64,000 nt of DNA from Sandaracinus amylolyticus (GCF_021631985.1 NZ_CP070225.1:7378001-7442000); one strand, 5' to 3'. Numbered from the stretch's first letter, positions 42,900 to 52,437 are shown. The notes: a model not told the origin generated them from the sequence alone. Made by a program: numbers and translations.

Positions 42900-44486
42900 T
42901 CAGGGCTCGAGCGCGATCGTGACGACGCCGATGTTCGTGCCGACGAAGAGCGAGCGACCGTCGCGCGAGAGCGCGACCATCCGCGGGTAGCGCCCGACCG
43001 GCCAGCGCTCGAGCTCCTGCAGCGACGACGCGTCGATCGCCGCCACGAAGCCGCCGAGGAAGTTCGCGAGGTAGAGCCGGCGTCGCGCGGGATCGAACGT
43101 GATCGCGCGCATCCCGAACCCGGTGAACGCGGTCTGCAGCAGCGCGCCCGAGTCGTAGTCGAGCACCGCGGTGAGCCCGAGGTTCGGCACGTTCATGTAC
43201 GCGCGGCGGCCCGCCGGATCCCAGTCGCAGCCCCACGTCATCGTGATCCACGCGAGCGGCGTGTCGGCGCCGAGCGCCCGCAGTCGCAGCGGCGCGCCGC
43301 GCACCGCGGGGAGCATGAAGAGCCGCCCGTCGATGCGGCTCACCGGCCCGCCCGAAGTGCAGAGCAGGCCCTCGTGGCGCGCCGCGTCGTAGCGCACCGC
43401 GCCCGCGCCGAAGATCGGCGCGCGCACCTCGGGCTCGGCGCGCAGCGTGTCGACGTGGATCGGCACGAGCTCGCCGCCCTCGTCGGTGATCCCGTACGCG
43501 TGCTCGTCCTCGGGGTCGTAGATCAGCTCGCCGACGCTGCCGTCCTGCATCGCGATCGCGCGCGGCTCGAAGGGCCCCGAGAGCGGCAGCTCGTAGAGCT
43601 TGCCTCGATGCGGCTGGCCTCCGCCGGGGCGCGGCCAGCGGCCCCAGCTCGCGACGAGGAGCCGATCGCGCGCGGCGTCCTCCACGATCCCCTGGGCCTT
43701 GCCCTCACCGAAGCAGCGCGCGGCGGGAGAGCCGATCCGCCACTCGCAGATCGCCCCGCTCAGCGGTCCGTCGGGGTGACCTTCTCCGTCGAGCGGCAGC
43801 GCGGGCTGCGTCGTCACCACGAGCCGCTCGCGATCGGGCAGCTCCCAGACGACGCGCGGGTAGCGCCCGATCTCGATGGTCTCCCCGGGGCGGCAGTCGC
43901 GCAGCGCCGGCGTGGTCGGGAGCACGACGTCGACCGCGGGATGCGCGACCGCCTCGAGGTAGTCGTCGCAGCGCGCGTAGAGCTCCTGGATCCGCCAGCC
44001 CGCGAGGCAGAGCGTGATCCACGCGCCGAGCGGCAAGAGGAAGGGCACGCGCGCGTGCCGCCAGGAAGGCCGGCCCGTCACGACCGCCGCCCCCGCGAGC
44101 GCCGAGACCAGCAGCTTCGCCCACCACGGCACCGTCCACGCGAGCAGCGTGCCCCACGCGAGCGCGGCGTACGCGAGCAGCGCGACGAGCGGCGCGAGCG
44201 CGGCACCAGCGAGGAGGCCGGCGACGCGGAGCGCCGGGCGCGCGCGGTGCTGGAGGTCGGCCACCACGCGCAGCGCCGTGACCACGGCCGCGACGACGAC
44301 GAGCTCCGTCGTGCCGTACATCGAGCGGACGAACACCAGCGCGAGCGCGGCGCCGACGAAGAAGAGGGCGAGCGTCGAGACCCGCGCCGGCAGCGAGCGC
44401 GGGAGCGGCGGACAGAGCAGCGCCCGCAGGCCGCGCGGCGCCGGCTCCTCGCGATGGCGGCCCGACGGCGGAGGATCGGAGCGCAC
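42900..44486 (-). CDS. Membrane protein with periplasmic beta-propeller-like domain
   Basis: 528 residues. The first about 165 residues contain four to five hydrophobic helices; the remaining about 330 are repeated strand units ending in FVGTNIGVVTIALEP, resembling a YVTN/seven-bladed propeller (PRMVALSRDGRSLFVGTNIG). A Cys set (RDCRPGE, ICEWRIG, ARCFGEG) is unusual for propellers. It could be a sensor or scaffold anchored in the inner membrane. GTG start, no strong ribosome site. Convergent with the carbamoyltransferase gene. Confidence 0.6.
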   Translation of the reverse strand: MRSDPPPSGRHREEPAPRGLRALLCPPLPRSLPARVSTLALFFVGAALALVFVRSMYGTTELVVVAAVVTALRVVADLQHRARPALRVAGLLAGAALAPLVALLAYAALAWGTLLAWTVPWWAKLLVSALAGAAVVTGRPSWRHARVPFLLPLGAWITLCLAGWRIQELYARCDDYLEAVAHPAVDVVLPTTPALRDCRPGETIEIGRYPRVVWELPDRERLVVTTQPALPLDGEGHPDGPLSGAICEWRIGSPAARCFGEGKAQGIVEDAARDRLLVASWGRWPRPGGGQPHRGKLYELPLSGPFEPRAIAMQDGSVGELIYDPEDEHAYGITDEGGELVPIHVDTLRAEPEVRAPIFGAGAVRYDAARHEGLLCTSGGPVSRIDGRLFMLPAVRGAPLRLRALGADTPLAWITMTWGCDWDPAGRRAYMNVPNLGLTAVLDYDSGALLQTAFTGFGMRAITFDPARRRLYLANFLGGFVAAIDASSLQELERWPVGRYPRMVALSRDGRSLFVGTNIGVVTIALEP

Positions 44487-44535
44487 GGCGCCGCGAGTCT
44501 GTGCGAGGGGCGCGCACGCGACAAGCGAGCGACCG

Positions 44536-44697
44536 TGTCAGCAGCCCGTTGATCAATCGGTGCGAAGCACCGATGAGCAGAAGGGCTGGTGCGGCGGGAG
44601 GGGCCCCGAGCCGGCTTTGCCGGGCGGGGGAGGGGCTGCGCGCAGCCCCTCGAAAAGAGGGGCAGCCTGTTGAGCGATCGATCAACAGGCTGTTAGC
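44536..44697. mobile_element. MITE-like element with terminal inverted repeats
   Basis: About 160 non-coding bases ending in imperfect inverted repeats: GCAGCCCGTTGATCAATCG (44541-44559) matches the complement of 44675-44693 at 16 of 19 positions. Inside are a hairpin ATCGGTGC/GCACCGAT, a CCGGC-ttt-GCCGG stem, a 22-base palindrome (44630-44651) and a terminal stem AGCCTGTTGA/TCAACAGGCT (44664-44691). No transposase frame is present. It sits just upstream of the 44711 gene and supplies part of its 5' region. Confidence 0.55.
44630..44651. repeat. 22-base perfect palindrome inside the MITE-like element
   Basis: GAGGGGCTGCG followed by its exact complement. It may act as a terminator for read-through from either side or as part of transposition structure. 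Confidence 0.6.
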
Positions 44698-44710
44698 GTC
44701 CGGAGCGGAC

Positions 44711-45820
44711 GTGACGACGGCAGCATCATCGGCACCCAGCGCCGGCACACCGCTCGCGCTCGCGACGGGACGCCGTGCAGACACTCGCACCTGGAGCGCG
44801 GTCGTGCTCGGCACGCTGCCGGGCGCGCTCGTCGCGCTGCTCGCGCACTGCGGCTGGCTCGACGAGCAGGTCGCGCTCGCGCTCTTCGTGCCGAGCTTCG
44901 TCGGCCTCAACGCGATGCACATGGCGGCCACGTGGTCGCGCGTCTACCTCGCGCCGGGCTTCGCGGCGGAGCGCCCGATCGAGCGCGTCGCCGTGCCCTT
45001 CGCGCTCGGAGCGTTCGCGCTCACCTACGAGGCGCTCGGCGGCGCCGTCGTGCTCTTCGGGGTCCAGTACTACCTGAGCCTCCACCACGGTGCGATGCAG
45101 AACTACGGCATGCTGCGCGCGAGCCGGCGTGCGCGGGGCATCGAGGTCGGCGCGCTCGGCGCTCGCCTCGATCAGGCCGCGTGCCTGCTCCCGCTCATCG
45201 CCGCGCTGACGTACCGCGCACGCGAGGTCTGCGCCGAGTACGACGCCGCGCCGATCGCCGTGCCCCCCGCGGAGCTCGTCGTCGCGCTCACGGCGGCGGC
45301 CGCGCTCGCGGTCGCGGCGTTCGTCGCGCGCGACGCGGCGGACCTGGTGCGCGGCGCACCGGTGGACGCGCTCGGCACCGCGGTCGTGCTCGTCCTCACC
45401 GGCACCTGGGTCGCGCTCCTGGTCGCGGTCGAGCACCCCGCGATCCCGTTCTTCGCGCTCGCGAGCGGCCACTACGTGCAGTACCTGTGGGCCGTGGGGC
45501 GCGCCGAGCGGGCGCGGCCGCACGCTCTCGGCCTGATCCCGGAGCGGCTGCGCGCCCACGTGCACCCCGGGCGCTCGCGGCTCGGTCACCTCGTGTTCCT
45601 CGCGACGCTCGGAGCCCTCGGCATCTCGGCGACGACGCTGATCGTGCTCGCCCTCCGCGCGACCGCGAGCGCGCTCGCGCTGAGGCCGGACGGCGCGATG
45701 CCGCTGGCGCCCTGGGGCGCCGCGATGCTCGCGGTGAACGTGCACCACTACTGGCTCGATCACCGGATCTGGCGCAGCGCTCCGCGCGCCGCCGGCGCGC
45801 GAGGTCGCGGGGAAGGATGA
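44711..45820 (+). CDS. Polytopic membrane protein with HHYWLDHRIWR motif
   Basis: 369 residues, about eight hydrophobic segments. Conserved-looking polar pieces lie near the membrane: SLHHGAMQNYGM (about 118-130) and HHYWLDHRIW near the C-terminus. These His-rich motifs recall membrane di-iron or sterol-type enzymes, but no family is recognised. The GTG at 44711 has a GGAG site upstream. The stop overlaps the ATG of the B12-type radical SAM gene (ATGA), so they probably act in one pathway on a lipid-linked substrate. Confidence 0.6.
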   Translation: MTTAASSAPSAGTPLALATGRRADTRTWSAVVLGTLPGALVALLAHCGWLDEQVALALFVPSFVGLNAMHMAATWSRVYLAPGFAAERPIERVAVPFALGAFALTYEALGGAVVLFGVQYYLSLHHGAMQNYGMLRASRRARGIEVGALGARLDQAACLLPLIAALTYRAREVCAEYDAAPIAVPPAELVVALTAAAALAVAAFVARDAADLVRGAPVDALGTAVVLVLTGTWVALLVAVEHPAIPFFALASGHYVQYLWAVGRAERARPHALGLIPERLRAHVHPGRSRLGHLVFLATLGALGISATTLIVLALRATASALALRPDGAMPLAPWGAAMLAVNVHHYWLDHRIWRSAPRAAGARGRGEG

Positions 45821-47427
45821 CGATGGCGCGCCTCGTCCTGGTCACGAGCGGGCTCGAGCACCTCGGGATCGCGGCGCTCGCCGCCCACGCGCGGGCGCTG
45901 GGGCACGACGTGCGCATCGTGTACGAGCCCAAGCCGTTCTCGTCGAACTCGGGGCCCGACAACGCGCTGCTCGCGCGCCTGCTCGAGCCGACGCCCGAGG
46001 AGACCGCCGCGAAGATCGCCGCGCACGCGCCCGACGTGGTCGGCTTCTCGTCCTACACGATCACGCACGGATGGAGCGTCGAGGTCGCGCGTCACGTGAA
46101 GCGCCAGCTCCGCGTGCCGATCGTGTTCGGCGGACCGCACGTCCAGGGCTCGCCCGCGCACGTGCTGCGCGAGCCTTCGATCGACGCGGTCGTCGAGGGC
46201 GAGGGCGAGGGCCCGCTCGCCGATCTGCTCGCGTGCGTCGAGAAGGGCCGCTTCGGGCGCGCCGACGTGGCGAACGTGTGGTTCCGCGATCCGAGCGGAG
46301 GGCCTCCGATCCGCAACGCGCTGCGCCCGTTGATCGAGGACCTCGACGTGCTGCCGTGGGCCGACAAGCGCGGGTTCTACGAGGCGGTGCCGGCGTTCGA
46401 GCGCGAGTTCTACGTGATCTCGCGGCGCGGCTGCCCGTACCGCTGCAGCTTCTGCGAGTACAGCGTGTTCCCTCGGCAGTACCCGGGACAGAAGCCGGTG
46501 CGCCGCCGGTCGGTGGGCGACGTGATCGCCGAGCTCGCGGCGTGGAAGCGCCGCGGGGTCATGCGGAAGGTGTTCTTCTGGGACGCGATCTTCACCCTCG
46601 ATCTCAAGTGGATCGAGGAGTTCGCCGACGCATACGCGCGGGAGATCGCGCTGCCCTTCGAGTGCTACTCGCACCCGCAGGTGATGACGCGCGAGATGGC
46701 GCGCGCGCTGGCCCGTGCCGGCGCGGCGATGGTGCGCGTCGGCGTGCAGACGGTGAACGGCGACACGCTCGCCGAGGTCGATCGCCGTGGTGGCCCCGAG
46801 CGCGTCGAGCAGACGATCGCCCACCTCCGGGACGCCGGGATCCCGTACGCGCTCGATCACATCCTCGCGCTGCCCGGCGAGGGCCTCGACGATCAGATCG
46901 CGGCGCTGCGCTTCTACAACCGGGTGCGGCCCCAGCGCGTGTACACGCACTGGATGACGTACCTCCCGGGCACGACCGCGCTCGAGCGAGCGCGCGACGA
47001 CGGCTCGCTCTCGGAGGCCCAGGTCGAGCGCATCCTGACCGGCGATCAGACCGACGGGTTCGAGGCGCCGCGCGTCCTCGACCCCTCGCGACGCGGCGAG
47101 CTCGACGACATGGCGCGGCTCTCGGTGGTGCTCGATCTGCTGCCGGTCCTGCCGCGACGCACCGTCGACTGGCTGATCGAGTCGCGCGCGTACCGCTTCG
47201 TCCCACGGCTCTACAACGTGCGCAGCGTCGCGCAGGTCGTGACCGGGCTCGCGGGCGACGTCGCGCTGCGCGAGCGCACCTCCACGATGCTGCTCGGCAT
47301 GATGCAGAGCGCGCGCCTGGTCGCGAGCGCGCCGAAGTCGCCGAGCGAGTGGCCGGGGCGCCCCGCGCCGCAGACCGAGACCGCGACGCGGCCTCGCGCC
47401 CGCCTCCGCGTGCTCTCGAGCGGCTGA
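45817..47427 (+). CDS. B12-binding radical SAM protein
   Basis: 536 residues. B12-binding-like domain about 1-150 (VVGFSSYTITHGW, VFGGPHVQ), then RRGCPYRCSFC (Cys206, 210, 213) followed by EYSVFPRQYP. Downstream FYNRVRPQRVYTHWMTYLPGT and LALPGEGLDDQ are class signatures. About 80 C-terminal residues are helical and end in a Pro/Arg-rich tail. Expected reaction: radical methylation or carbon-skeleton chemistry on an unknown substrate. An alternative in-frame ATG lies six bases on. A hairpin with a GAAA loop overlaps the stop. Confidence 0.85.
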   Translation: MTMARLVLVTSGLEHLGIAALAAHARALGHDVRIVYEPKPFSSNSGPDNALLARLLEPTPEETAAKIAAHAPDVVGFSSYTITHGWSVEVARHVKRQLRVPIVFGGPHVQGSPAHVLREPSIDAVVEGEGEGPLADLLACVEKGRFGRADVANVWFRDPSGGPPIRNALRPLIEDLDVLPWADKRGFYEAVPAFEREFYVISRRGCPYRCSFCEYSVFPRQYPGQKPVRRRSVGDVIAELAAWKRRGVMRKVFFWDAIFTLDLKWIEEFADAYAREIALPFECYSHPQVMTREMARALARAGAAMVRVGVQTVNGDTLAEVDRRGGPERVEQTIAHLRDAGIPYALDHILALPGEGLDDQIAALRFYNRVRPQRVYTHWMTYLPGTTALERARDDGSLSEAQVERILTGDQTDGFEAPRVLDPSRRGELDDMARLSVVLDLLPVLPRRTVDWLIESRAYRFVPRLYNVRSVAQVVTGLAGDVALRERTSTMLLGMMQSARLVASAPKSPSEWPGRPAPQTETATRPRARLRVLSSG

Positions 47428-47443
47428 CGCTCGAAAGAGCGTC
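47426..47443 (+). terminator. Hairpin with GAAA tetraloop after the 45817 gene
   Basis: GACGCTC (47426-47432) pairs with GAGCGTC (47437-47443) around GAAA, overlapping the stop codon. No T-run; a probable stem-loop terminator or processing structure. Confidence 0.5.
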
Positions 47444-47510
47444 GAACATCGGCTCGCCCGCCGGTCCCTACCGTCCGCGCGCTCCCGTCCGGGACCACCG
47501 GGACGAGCAC

Positions 47511-48203
47511 TCACTCCAGCGCGTGAGCGATCCGTCGCCGCACGATCTTGCGCAGGATGCGCGCGCCGTCGCGGAACGAGCCGAGATCGCTCGTGCCGTA
47601 CGAGCGCGCCATGCGGCGCACCGGCACCTCGATCACCGGCCTTCCGGTCTCGACCGCCGAGAGCAGCAGATCGACCTCGATGTCGTAGCGCGTCGCGGAG
47701 AGCGAGATGCGATCGAGGAAGCGCCGGTGGAACGCGCGGAAGCCCGCCTGGGTGTCGGTCAGTCGCACTCGATAGAGCGCGTTGAGCACCTCGGTGAGCG
47801 CGCGGTTGCCGAAGCGATTGAGCGGCGTGATCGCGCCGTCGCCGAACGTGCCGAGGAAGCGCGATCCCACGACCATCACCACCTCGTCGCGCAGCGCCTC
47901 GAGCAGGAGCGGGATGTCCTCCGGCGCGTCCTGTCCGTCGGCGTCGAGCAGCACGATCACGTCGCCGCGCGCCTCCTCGAGCCCACGGCGCAGCGCCACG
48001 CCCTTGCCGCGGTTCGGCGTCAGCGTGATCACCCGTGCGCCCGCGCCCGCGGCGAGCGCGCCGGTGCCGTCGCGCGATCCGTCGTCGACGACGATCACCT
48101 CGTCGAGCCCGGGCACGCTGGCGCGACAACGCGCGACGACGTCGGCGATCGTGCCCGCTTCGTCGTGCGCCGGGAGGATGACGGTGGTCTTGCGGTCTTC
48201 CAT
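47511..48203 (-). CDS. GT2-family polyprenyl-phosphate glycosyltransferase
   Basis: 230 residues. TVILPAHDEAG, VVDDGSRDGT and LLDADGQDAPED identify a GT-A dolichol-phosphate-mannose-type synthase; VGSRFLGTFGDGAITPLNRFGN and DTQAGFRAF fit the same family. No membrane anchor is visible. It would charge a polyprenyl phosphate with a sugar for the GT-C-type proteins at 38685 and 58139. Divergent from the B12-type radical SAM gene at 48237. Confidence 0.9.
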   Translation of the reverse strand: MEDRKTTVILPAHDEAGTIADVVARCRASVPGLDEVIVVDDGSRDGTGALAAGAGARVITLTPNRGKGVALRRGLEEARGDVIVLLDADGQDAPEDIPLLLEALRDEVVMVVGSRFLGTFGDGAITPLNRFGNRALTEVLNALYRVRLTDTQAGFRAFHRRFLDRISLSATRYDIEVDLLLSAVETGRPVIEVPVRRMARSYGTSDLGSFRDGARILRKIVRRRIAHALE

Positions 48204-48236
48204 GAAAAGCGGGCCACCATGCTACGGTTCGCGCGC

Positions 48237-49790
48237 ATGGCAACCGTCGCGCTGATCCGCCCGCCGAGCGTGGTCACGCGGTTCGCCCTGACACTGAGCC
48301 AGACGCCGCCGATCTCGATCGCGTACCTCGCTGGCAGCCTGGTCGAAGGTGGCCACGACGTGCGCGCGATCGACGCGGTCGGCGAGGCGCTCGATCACAC
48401 GTGGCAGGGCTATCGGCCCGACATCCAGTGCAACGGCCTCGAGCTCGACGCGATCGTGCAGCGCGTGCCCGACGACGCGCGGCTCGTCGGCATCTCGTGC
48501 ATGTTCTCCAACGAGTGGCCGGTGGTGCGCGCGCTCATCGCCGCGATCGCGCGGGCACGACCGAGCGCGACGATCGTGCTCGGCGGCGAGCACGCGACCG
48601 CGCTGCCCGACGCATGCCTCCGCGACGCGCCTGCACTTGCGGCGTGCGCGCTCGGCGAAGGCGAAGAGACCGTCGTCGAGCTCGCGCGGGCGATCGACGA
48701 AGGTCGCGATCTCGCGAGCGTCCCCGGGCTCGTGGTGCGATCGCCGCTCGGCCCGCGCCGCACCGCACCGCGTGCGCGCATCCGCGACATCGGCGCGATC
48801 GCGCGCCCTGCGTGGCACCTCACGCCGCTCGAGCGTTACCTCGAGCGCGGCCTCTCGTTCGGCGTCGATCGCGGGCGCACCGTGCCGATGGTCGCGACCC
48901 GCGGCTGCCCGTATCGCTGCACGTTCTGCTCGAGCCCGAGCATGTGGACCACACGCTACGCGATGCGTGCGCCAGAGGACGTCGTCGACGAGATGGAGTC
49001 GCACGTCGATCGGGTGGGCGCCGACGCGTTCGACTTCTACGACCTCACCGCGGTCGTCAAGAAGAGCTGGATCCTCGCGCTCTGCGATCGACTGCGACGA
49101 CGCGGCCTCCGCATCACCTGGCAGCTCCCGAGCGGCACCCGCAGCGAGGCGATCGACGGCGAGGTCGCGCGCGCGATGCACGACGCCGGATGTCGCAACG
49201 TGAGCTACGCGCCCGAGAGCGGATCGCCGCGCACGCTGAAGCGCATCAAGAAGCAGGTGCGCCTCGATCGCATGCTCGACTCGATGCGCGCCGCGGTCGG
49301 CGCCGGGCTCAACGTGAAGGCGAACCTGATCCTCGGCTTCCCCGAGGAGACGCGCGAGGACGTCGCGCACACGCTCTCGTTCGCGGCGCGCATGGCGCAG
49401 GTCGGGGTGCACGACGTCTCGGTGTGGACCTTCGTGCCCTACCCCGGCTCCGCGCTCTTCGACGAGCTCGTCGCCGCGGGCACGCTCGGCCCGCTCGACG
49501 ACGACTACTACGCGTCGCTGCTCTCGTACTCGGATCTCGCGAAGGCGCGCTCCTACGACGCGCGGATCGGCGATCGCGCGCTGCAGCGTTATCGCCTGCT
49601 CGGCCTCGCGACGTTCTACGGCGCGAGCTTCGCGCTCCATCCGACGCGACCGCTCGGCACCGCGCTGCGCCTCCTTCGCGGAGCATCGGCGCGGGGGCGC
49701 TACGAGTCGCGCGCCGAGATGTCGCTCGCGAGCCTGGTGCGCCGCGCGACCGCGCGCACCGCCGACACGACGCGCCGTCCCGCGGGATGA
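48237..49790 (+). CDS. B12-binding radical SAM protein, paralogue A of a convergent pair
   Basis: 517 residues. B12-binding-like domain about 1-160 (GISCMFSNEWP, VLGGEHATALP), then TRGCPYRCTFC (Cys224, 228, 231) with SSPSMWTTRY, and YAPESGSPRTL and ILGFPEETRE in the barrel. Full-length similarity to the convergent 49700 gene shows a duplication. A TACGGT box lies eight bases before the ATG with no ribosome site. The 3' ends overlap the convergent paralogue by 91 bases. Likely a B12-dependent methylase-type enzyme; substrate unknown. Confidence 0.85.
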   Translation: MATVALIRPPSVVTRFALTLSQTPPISIAYLAGSLVEGGHDVRAIDAVGEALDHTWQGYRPDIQCNGLELDAIVQRVPDDARLVGISCMFSNEWPVVRALIAAIARARPSATIVLGGEHATALPDACLRDAPALAACALGEGEETVVELARAIDEGRDLASVPGLVVRSPLGPRRTAPRARIRDIGAIARPAWHLTPLERYLERGLSFGVDRGRTVPMVATRGCPYRCTFCSSPSMWTTRYAMRAPEDVVDEMESHVDRVGADAFDFYDLTAVVKKSWILALCDRLRRRGLRITWQLPSGTRSEAIDGEVARAMHDAGCRNVSYAPESGSPRTLKRIKKQVRLDRMLDSMRAAVGAGLNVKANLILGFPEETREDVAHTLSFAARMAQVGVHDVSVWTFVPYPGSALFDELVAAGTLGPLDDDYYASLLSYSDLAKARSYDARIGDRALQRYRLLGLATFYGASFALHPTRPLGTALRLLRGASARGRYESRAEMSLASLVRRATARTADTTRRPAG

Positions 49791-51316
49791 CGCGTGACGA
49801 TGTCGCTCACCGCCTTGTCGAGCCGCGTCTCCTGTCGTCCGGTCACGACGCTGCGCGCGACGTCGATCACCCGCCGCGGCCGGTGCACGAACGAGCGCCC
49901 GTAGAACTCGGCCATCGCCTGCCAGCGAAAGCGCGCGATCGCGCGCTCGTCCATGTGCTCGCACCACGACGCGCTCGCCGAGAGATCGGAGTAGCAGCCG
50001 AGCGCGTCGAAGTACGCATCGTCGAGCGGCCCGATGCGCCCCTTCGCGACCAGCGCGCGGAAGTCCTCGGTGCCGGGGTACGGACAGAACGGCGTGACGT
50101 TCACGTCGTCGATCCCGATGCGCGCGAGCTCGCGACAGAAGCGCACCGTCTGCATCGCCTCGGCGGCGGTCTCGTCGGGGAACCCGACGATCAGGTTCGC
50201 CTTCACGTGCAGTCCCGCGGCGACCGCGTCGCGCATCGAGCGCTTCATCACGTCGAGCGAGATCTTCTTGCGCACCCGCTCGAGCACCGCGGGCGAGCCG
50301 CTCTCGGGCGCGTACGCGAGGTTCGTGCAGCCGGCGCGGCGCAGCCAGGTCGCGACCTCGTGATCGATCGCCTCGCTGCGGGTGCCTGCGGGGATCTGCC
50401 AGGTCACGCGCAGCCCCCGCTCCACGATCTTCCGACAGAGCTCGAGGATCCAGTCGCGCCGAATGACCGCGGTCAGATCGTAGAAGTCGAAGTTGCGCGC
50501 GCGGTAGCGCTCGACGCCGTCGAGCATCTCGTCGAGCACGTCGTCGGGAGAGCGCGCCGACCACTTCGTGGTCCACATGGTCGGGCTCGAGCAGAACGTG
50601 CAGCGATACGGGCAGCCGCGCGTCGCGAGCAGCGGCACGCTGCGCCCGCGATCGACGCCGTAGCCGAGCCCGTTCGCGAGGTACGCCTCCATCGGCACGA
50701 GATCCCACGCCGGCCGCGGGATCGACGTGAGATCCGCGATGCGGCGACGACCGGTGGTGCGCGTCGGCCCGCCCTCGGCGCGGATCACGAGGCCCGGGAC
50801 GGTGTCGAGCGACGCGCCCTCGGCGATCGCGTACGCGAGCTCGATGATCGTCTGCTCGCCCTCGCCGAGCGCGCACGCCGCGACGTGAGGGCACGCTGCG
50901 AGCGCGTGCTCGGGCAGCGCGGTCGCGTGCTCGCCGCCGAGCACGATCGGGACGCCGGGATGGCGCCGCGCGATCGCCTCGATCGTCGCGCGCACCAGCG
51001 GCCACTCCTCGGAGAACATGCAGCTCACGCCGATCAGCATGGTGTCCGCGGGGATGGCGGCGGCGATCGCGTCGTCGTCGATCCCCACCCGCAAGAAGCC
51101 GCCGCGCGTGATCACCCGGAAGGGATCGAGCCCGACCGCGTCGACCAGCGTGACCGGCACGTCGTGCGCGCGCAGCGCTCCCGCGAGCGACGCGACGCCG
51201 AGCGGTGGGCACGCGAGCGTCACGTGGTTGCCCGCCGCCATCTGCATCGGGCCGCGCACCAGCGTCACGCGCCCCGCGCGCACCGGTGTTCGTAGCTGCA
51301 CGAGCCGCGGCGTCAT
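49700..51316 (-). CDS. B12-binding radical SAM protein, paralogue B of a convergent pair
   Basis: 538 residues from the ATG at 51316 (a GTG six codons upstream is also possible). Same architecture as the 48237 protein: GVSCMFSEEWP and VLGGEHATALP in the B12-like domain, TRGCPYRCTFC (Cys235, 239, 242) with SSPTMWTTKW, and YAPESGSPAVL. The two share the segment FDFYDLTAV. The last 91 bases overlap the convergent gene. It is divergent from the UDP-GlcNAc 2-epimerase gene, with start codons about 20-40 bases apart. Confidence 0.85.
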   Translation of the reverse strand: MTPRLVQLRTPVRAGRVTLVRGPMQMAAGNHVTLACPPLGVASLAGALRAHDVPVTLVDAVGLDPFRVITRGGFLRVGIDDDAIAAAIPADTMLIGVSCMFSEEWPLVRATIEAIARRHPGVPIVLGGEHATALPEHALAACPHVAACALGEGEQTIIELAYAIAEGASLDTVPGLVIRAEGGPTRTTGRRRIADLTSIPRPAWDLVPMEAYLANGLGYGVDRGRSVPLLATRGCPYRCTFCSSPTMWTTKWSARSPDDVLDEMLDGVERYRARNFDFYDLTAVIRRDWILELCRKIVERGLRVTWQIPAGTRSEAIDHEVATWLRRAGCTNLAYAPESGSPAVLERVRKKISLDVMKRSMRDAVAAGLHVKANLIVGFPDETAAEAMQTVRFCRELARIGIDDVNVTPFCPYPGTEDFRALVAKGRIGPLDDAYFDALGCYSDLSASASWCEHMDERAIARFRWQAMAEFYGRSFVHRPRRVIDVARSVVTGRQETRLDKAVSDIVTRHPAGRRVVSAVRAVARRTRLASDISARDS

Positions 51317-51342
51317 CGCTGCCGAGAATGCCACGGTGTCTG

Positions 51343-51348
51343 TATGCT
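51343..51348 (+). promoter_or_regulatory. TATGCT -10 box of the 51355 gene
   Basis: TATGCT ends six bases before the GTG. The GGAG next to the GTG is too close to act as a ribosome site, favouring a leaderless transcript. Confidence 0.4.
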
Positions 51349-51354
51349 GCGGAG

Positions 51355-52410
51355 GTGCGCTCGTTCCTGCACGTCGTCGGTGCGCGTCCGAACTTCGTGA
51401 AAGCGGCGCCGGTCTTGGGCGCGCTCGCGAGCGCCGGCGCGACGCGGCAGCACGTGCTGCACACCGGGCAGCACTACGACGCGAGCCTCTCGAGCGACGT
51501 CGCGCGCGACGTGGGCCTGCCGCCGCCCGACGTGCACCTCGGCATCGGCGCGGGCTCGCACGCGAAGCAGATCGCGGCGGTGATGATCGGCGTCGAGGAG
51601 GCGTGCGCGCGCCTCGAGCCCGATCTCGTCATCGTCTACGGTGACGTGAATTCGACGCTCGGTGGCGCGCTCGGCGCCGCGAAGGCGGGCATCGCGGTCG
51701 CGCACGTCGAAGCCGGGCTGCGCTCGCGCGATCGCTCGATGCCCGAGGAGCTCAACCGCACGCTGGTCGATCACACCAGCGAGTGGCTGTTCGCGACCGA
51801 CGAGATCGCCGCGAAGAACCTGCGCGACGAGGGCCTCCCCGCGTCGCGCGTGCACGTCGTCGGCAACGTGATGGCGGACGCGCTGCTCGCGGCGCTCGGG
51901 GAGCGAGCGCGCGAGATCGGCGAGCACGCGATCGTCACGCTGCATCGCCCGGAGAACGTCGAGTCGCGCGAGGTCCTCACCGCGCTGGTGAGCGCGATCG
52001 TCGAGCTCGGCCCGCGGGCGATCTTCCCGGCGCATCCCCGCACCCGCGCGCGGCTGCGCGAGGCCGGGCTCGACGTCGTGCTGGAGCGCGCCGGTGTGAC
52101 GCTCCGCGAGCCGTTGCGATACGTCGAGATGGCGCGCCTCCTCGATCGCGCCCGCGTCGTGATCACCGACTCCGGCGGCCTCCAGGACGAGAGCGCAGTG
52201 CTCGGCGTTCCCTGCGTGACGGTGCGAACCACGACCGAGCGACCGCTCACCGTCGCGTGCGGCTCGAACCACGTCGCGGGCACCACGATCGACGCGGTGC
52301 GCGCCGCGATCACGCGCGCGCTCGCAGGGCCGATGCGCACCGGCGCCGCGCCGCCGCTCTGGGATGGCCGCGCTGCGCAGCGAATCGCGCGCGTTCTGAT
52401 CGACTCCTGA
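51355..52410 (+). CDS. wecB: UDP-N-acetylglucosamine 2-epimerase
   Basis: 351 residues, typical length. Family signatures: VVGARPNFVKAAPV at the N-terminus, HTGQHYD, VYGDVNSTLGG, HVEAGLRSRD, and TDSGGLQDESAVLG near the C-terminus. It interconverts UDP-GlcNAc and UDP-ManNAc in the cytosol, feeding aminosugar-containing glycans. It is convergent with the 52438 radical SAM gene and divergent from a B12-type radical SAM gene. Provides an activated sugar for the glycosyltransferases of the island. Confidence 0.9.
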   Translation: MRSFLHVVGARPNFVKAAPVLGALASAGATRQHVLHTGQHYDASLSSDVARDVGLPPPDVHLGIGAGSHAKQIAAVMIGVEEACARLEPDLVIVYGDVNSTLGGALGAAKAGIAVAHVEAGLRSRDRSMPEELNRTLVDHTSEWLFATDEIAAKNLRDEGLPASRVHVVGNVMADALLAALGERAREIGEHAIVTLHRPENVESREVLTALVSAIVELGPRAIFPAHPRTRARLREAGLDVVLERAGVTLREPLRYVEMARLLDRARVVITDSGGLQDESAVLGVPCVTVRTTTERPLTVACGSNHVAGTTIDAVRAAITRALAGPMRTGAAPPLWDGRAAQRIARVLIDS

Positions 52411-52437
52411 CGAGCTCGAGTGCTCGCTGGCCCTCGC

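Noticed and set aside
44501-44710. Extending the 44711 membrane protein into the upstream frame
   Set aside because: The extra residues would be translated from the MITE-like hairpins; GTG at 44711 follows a GGAG site.
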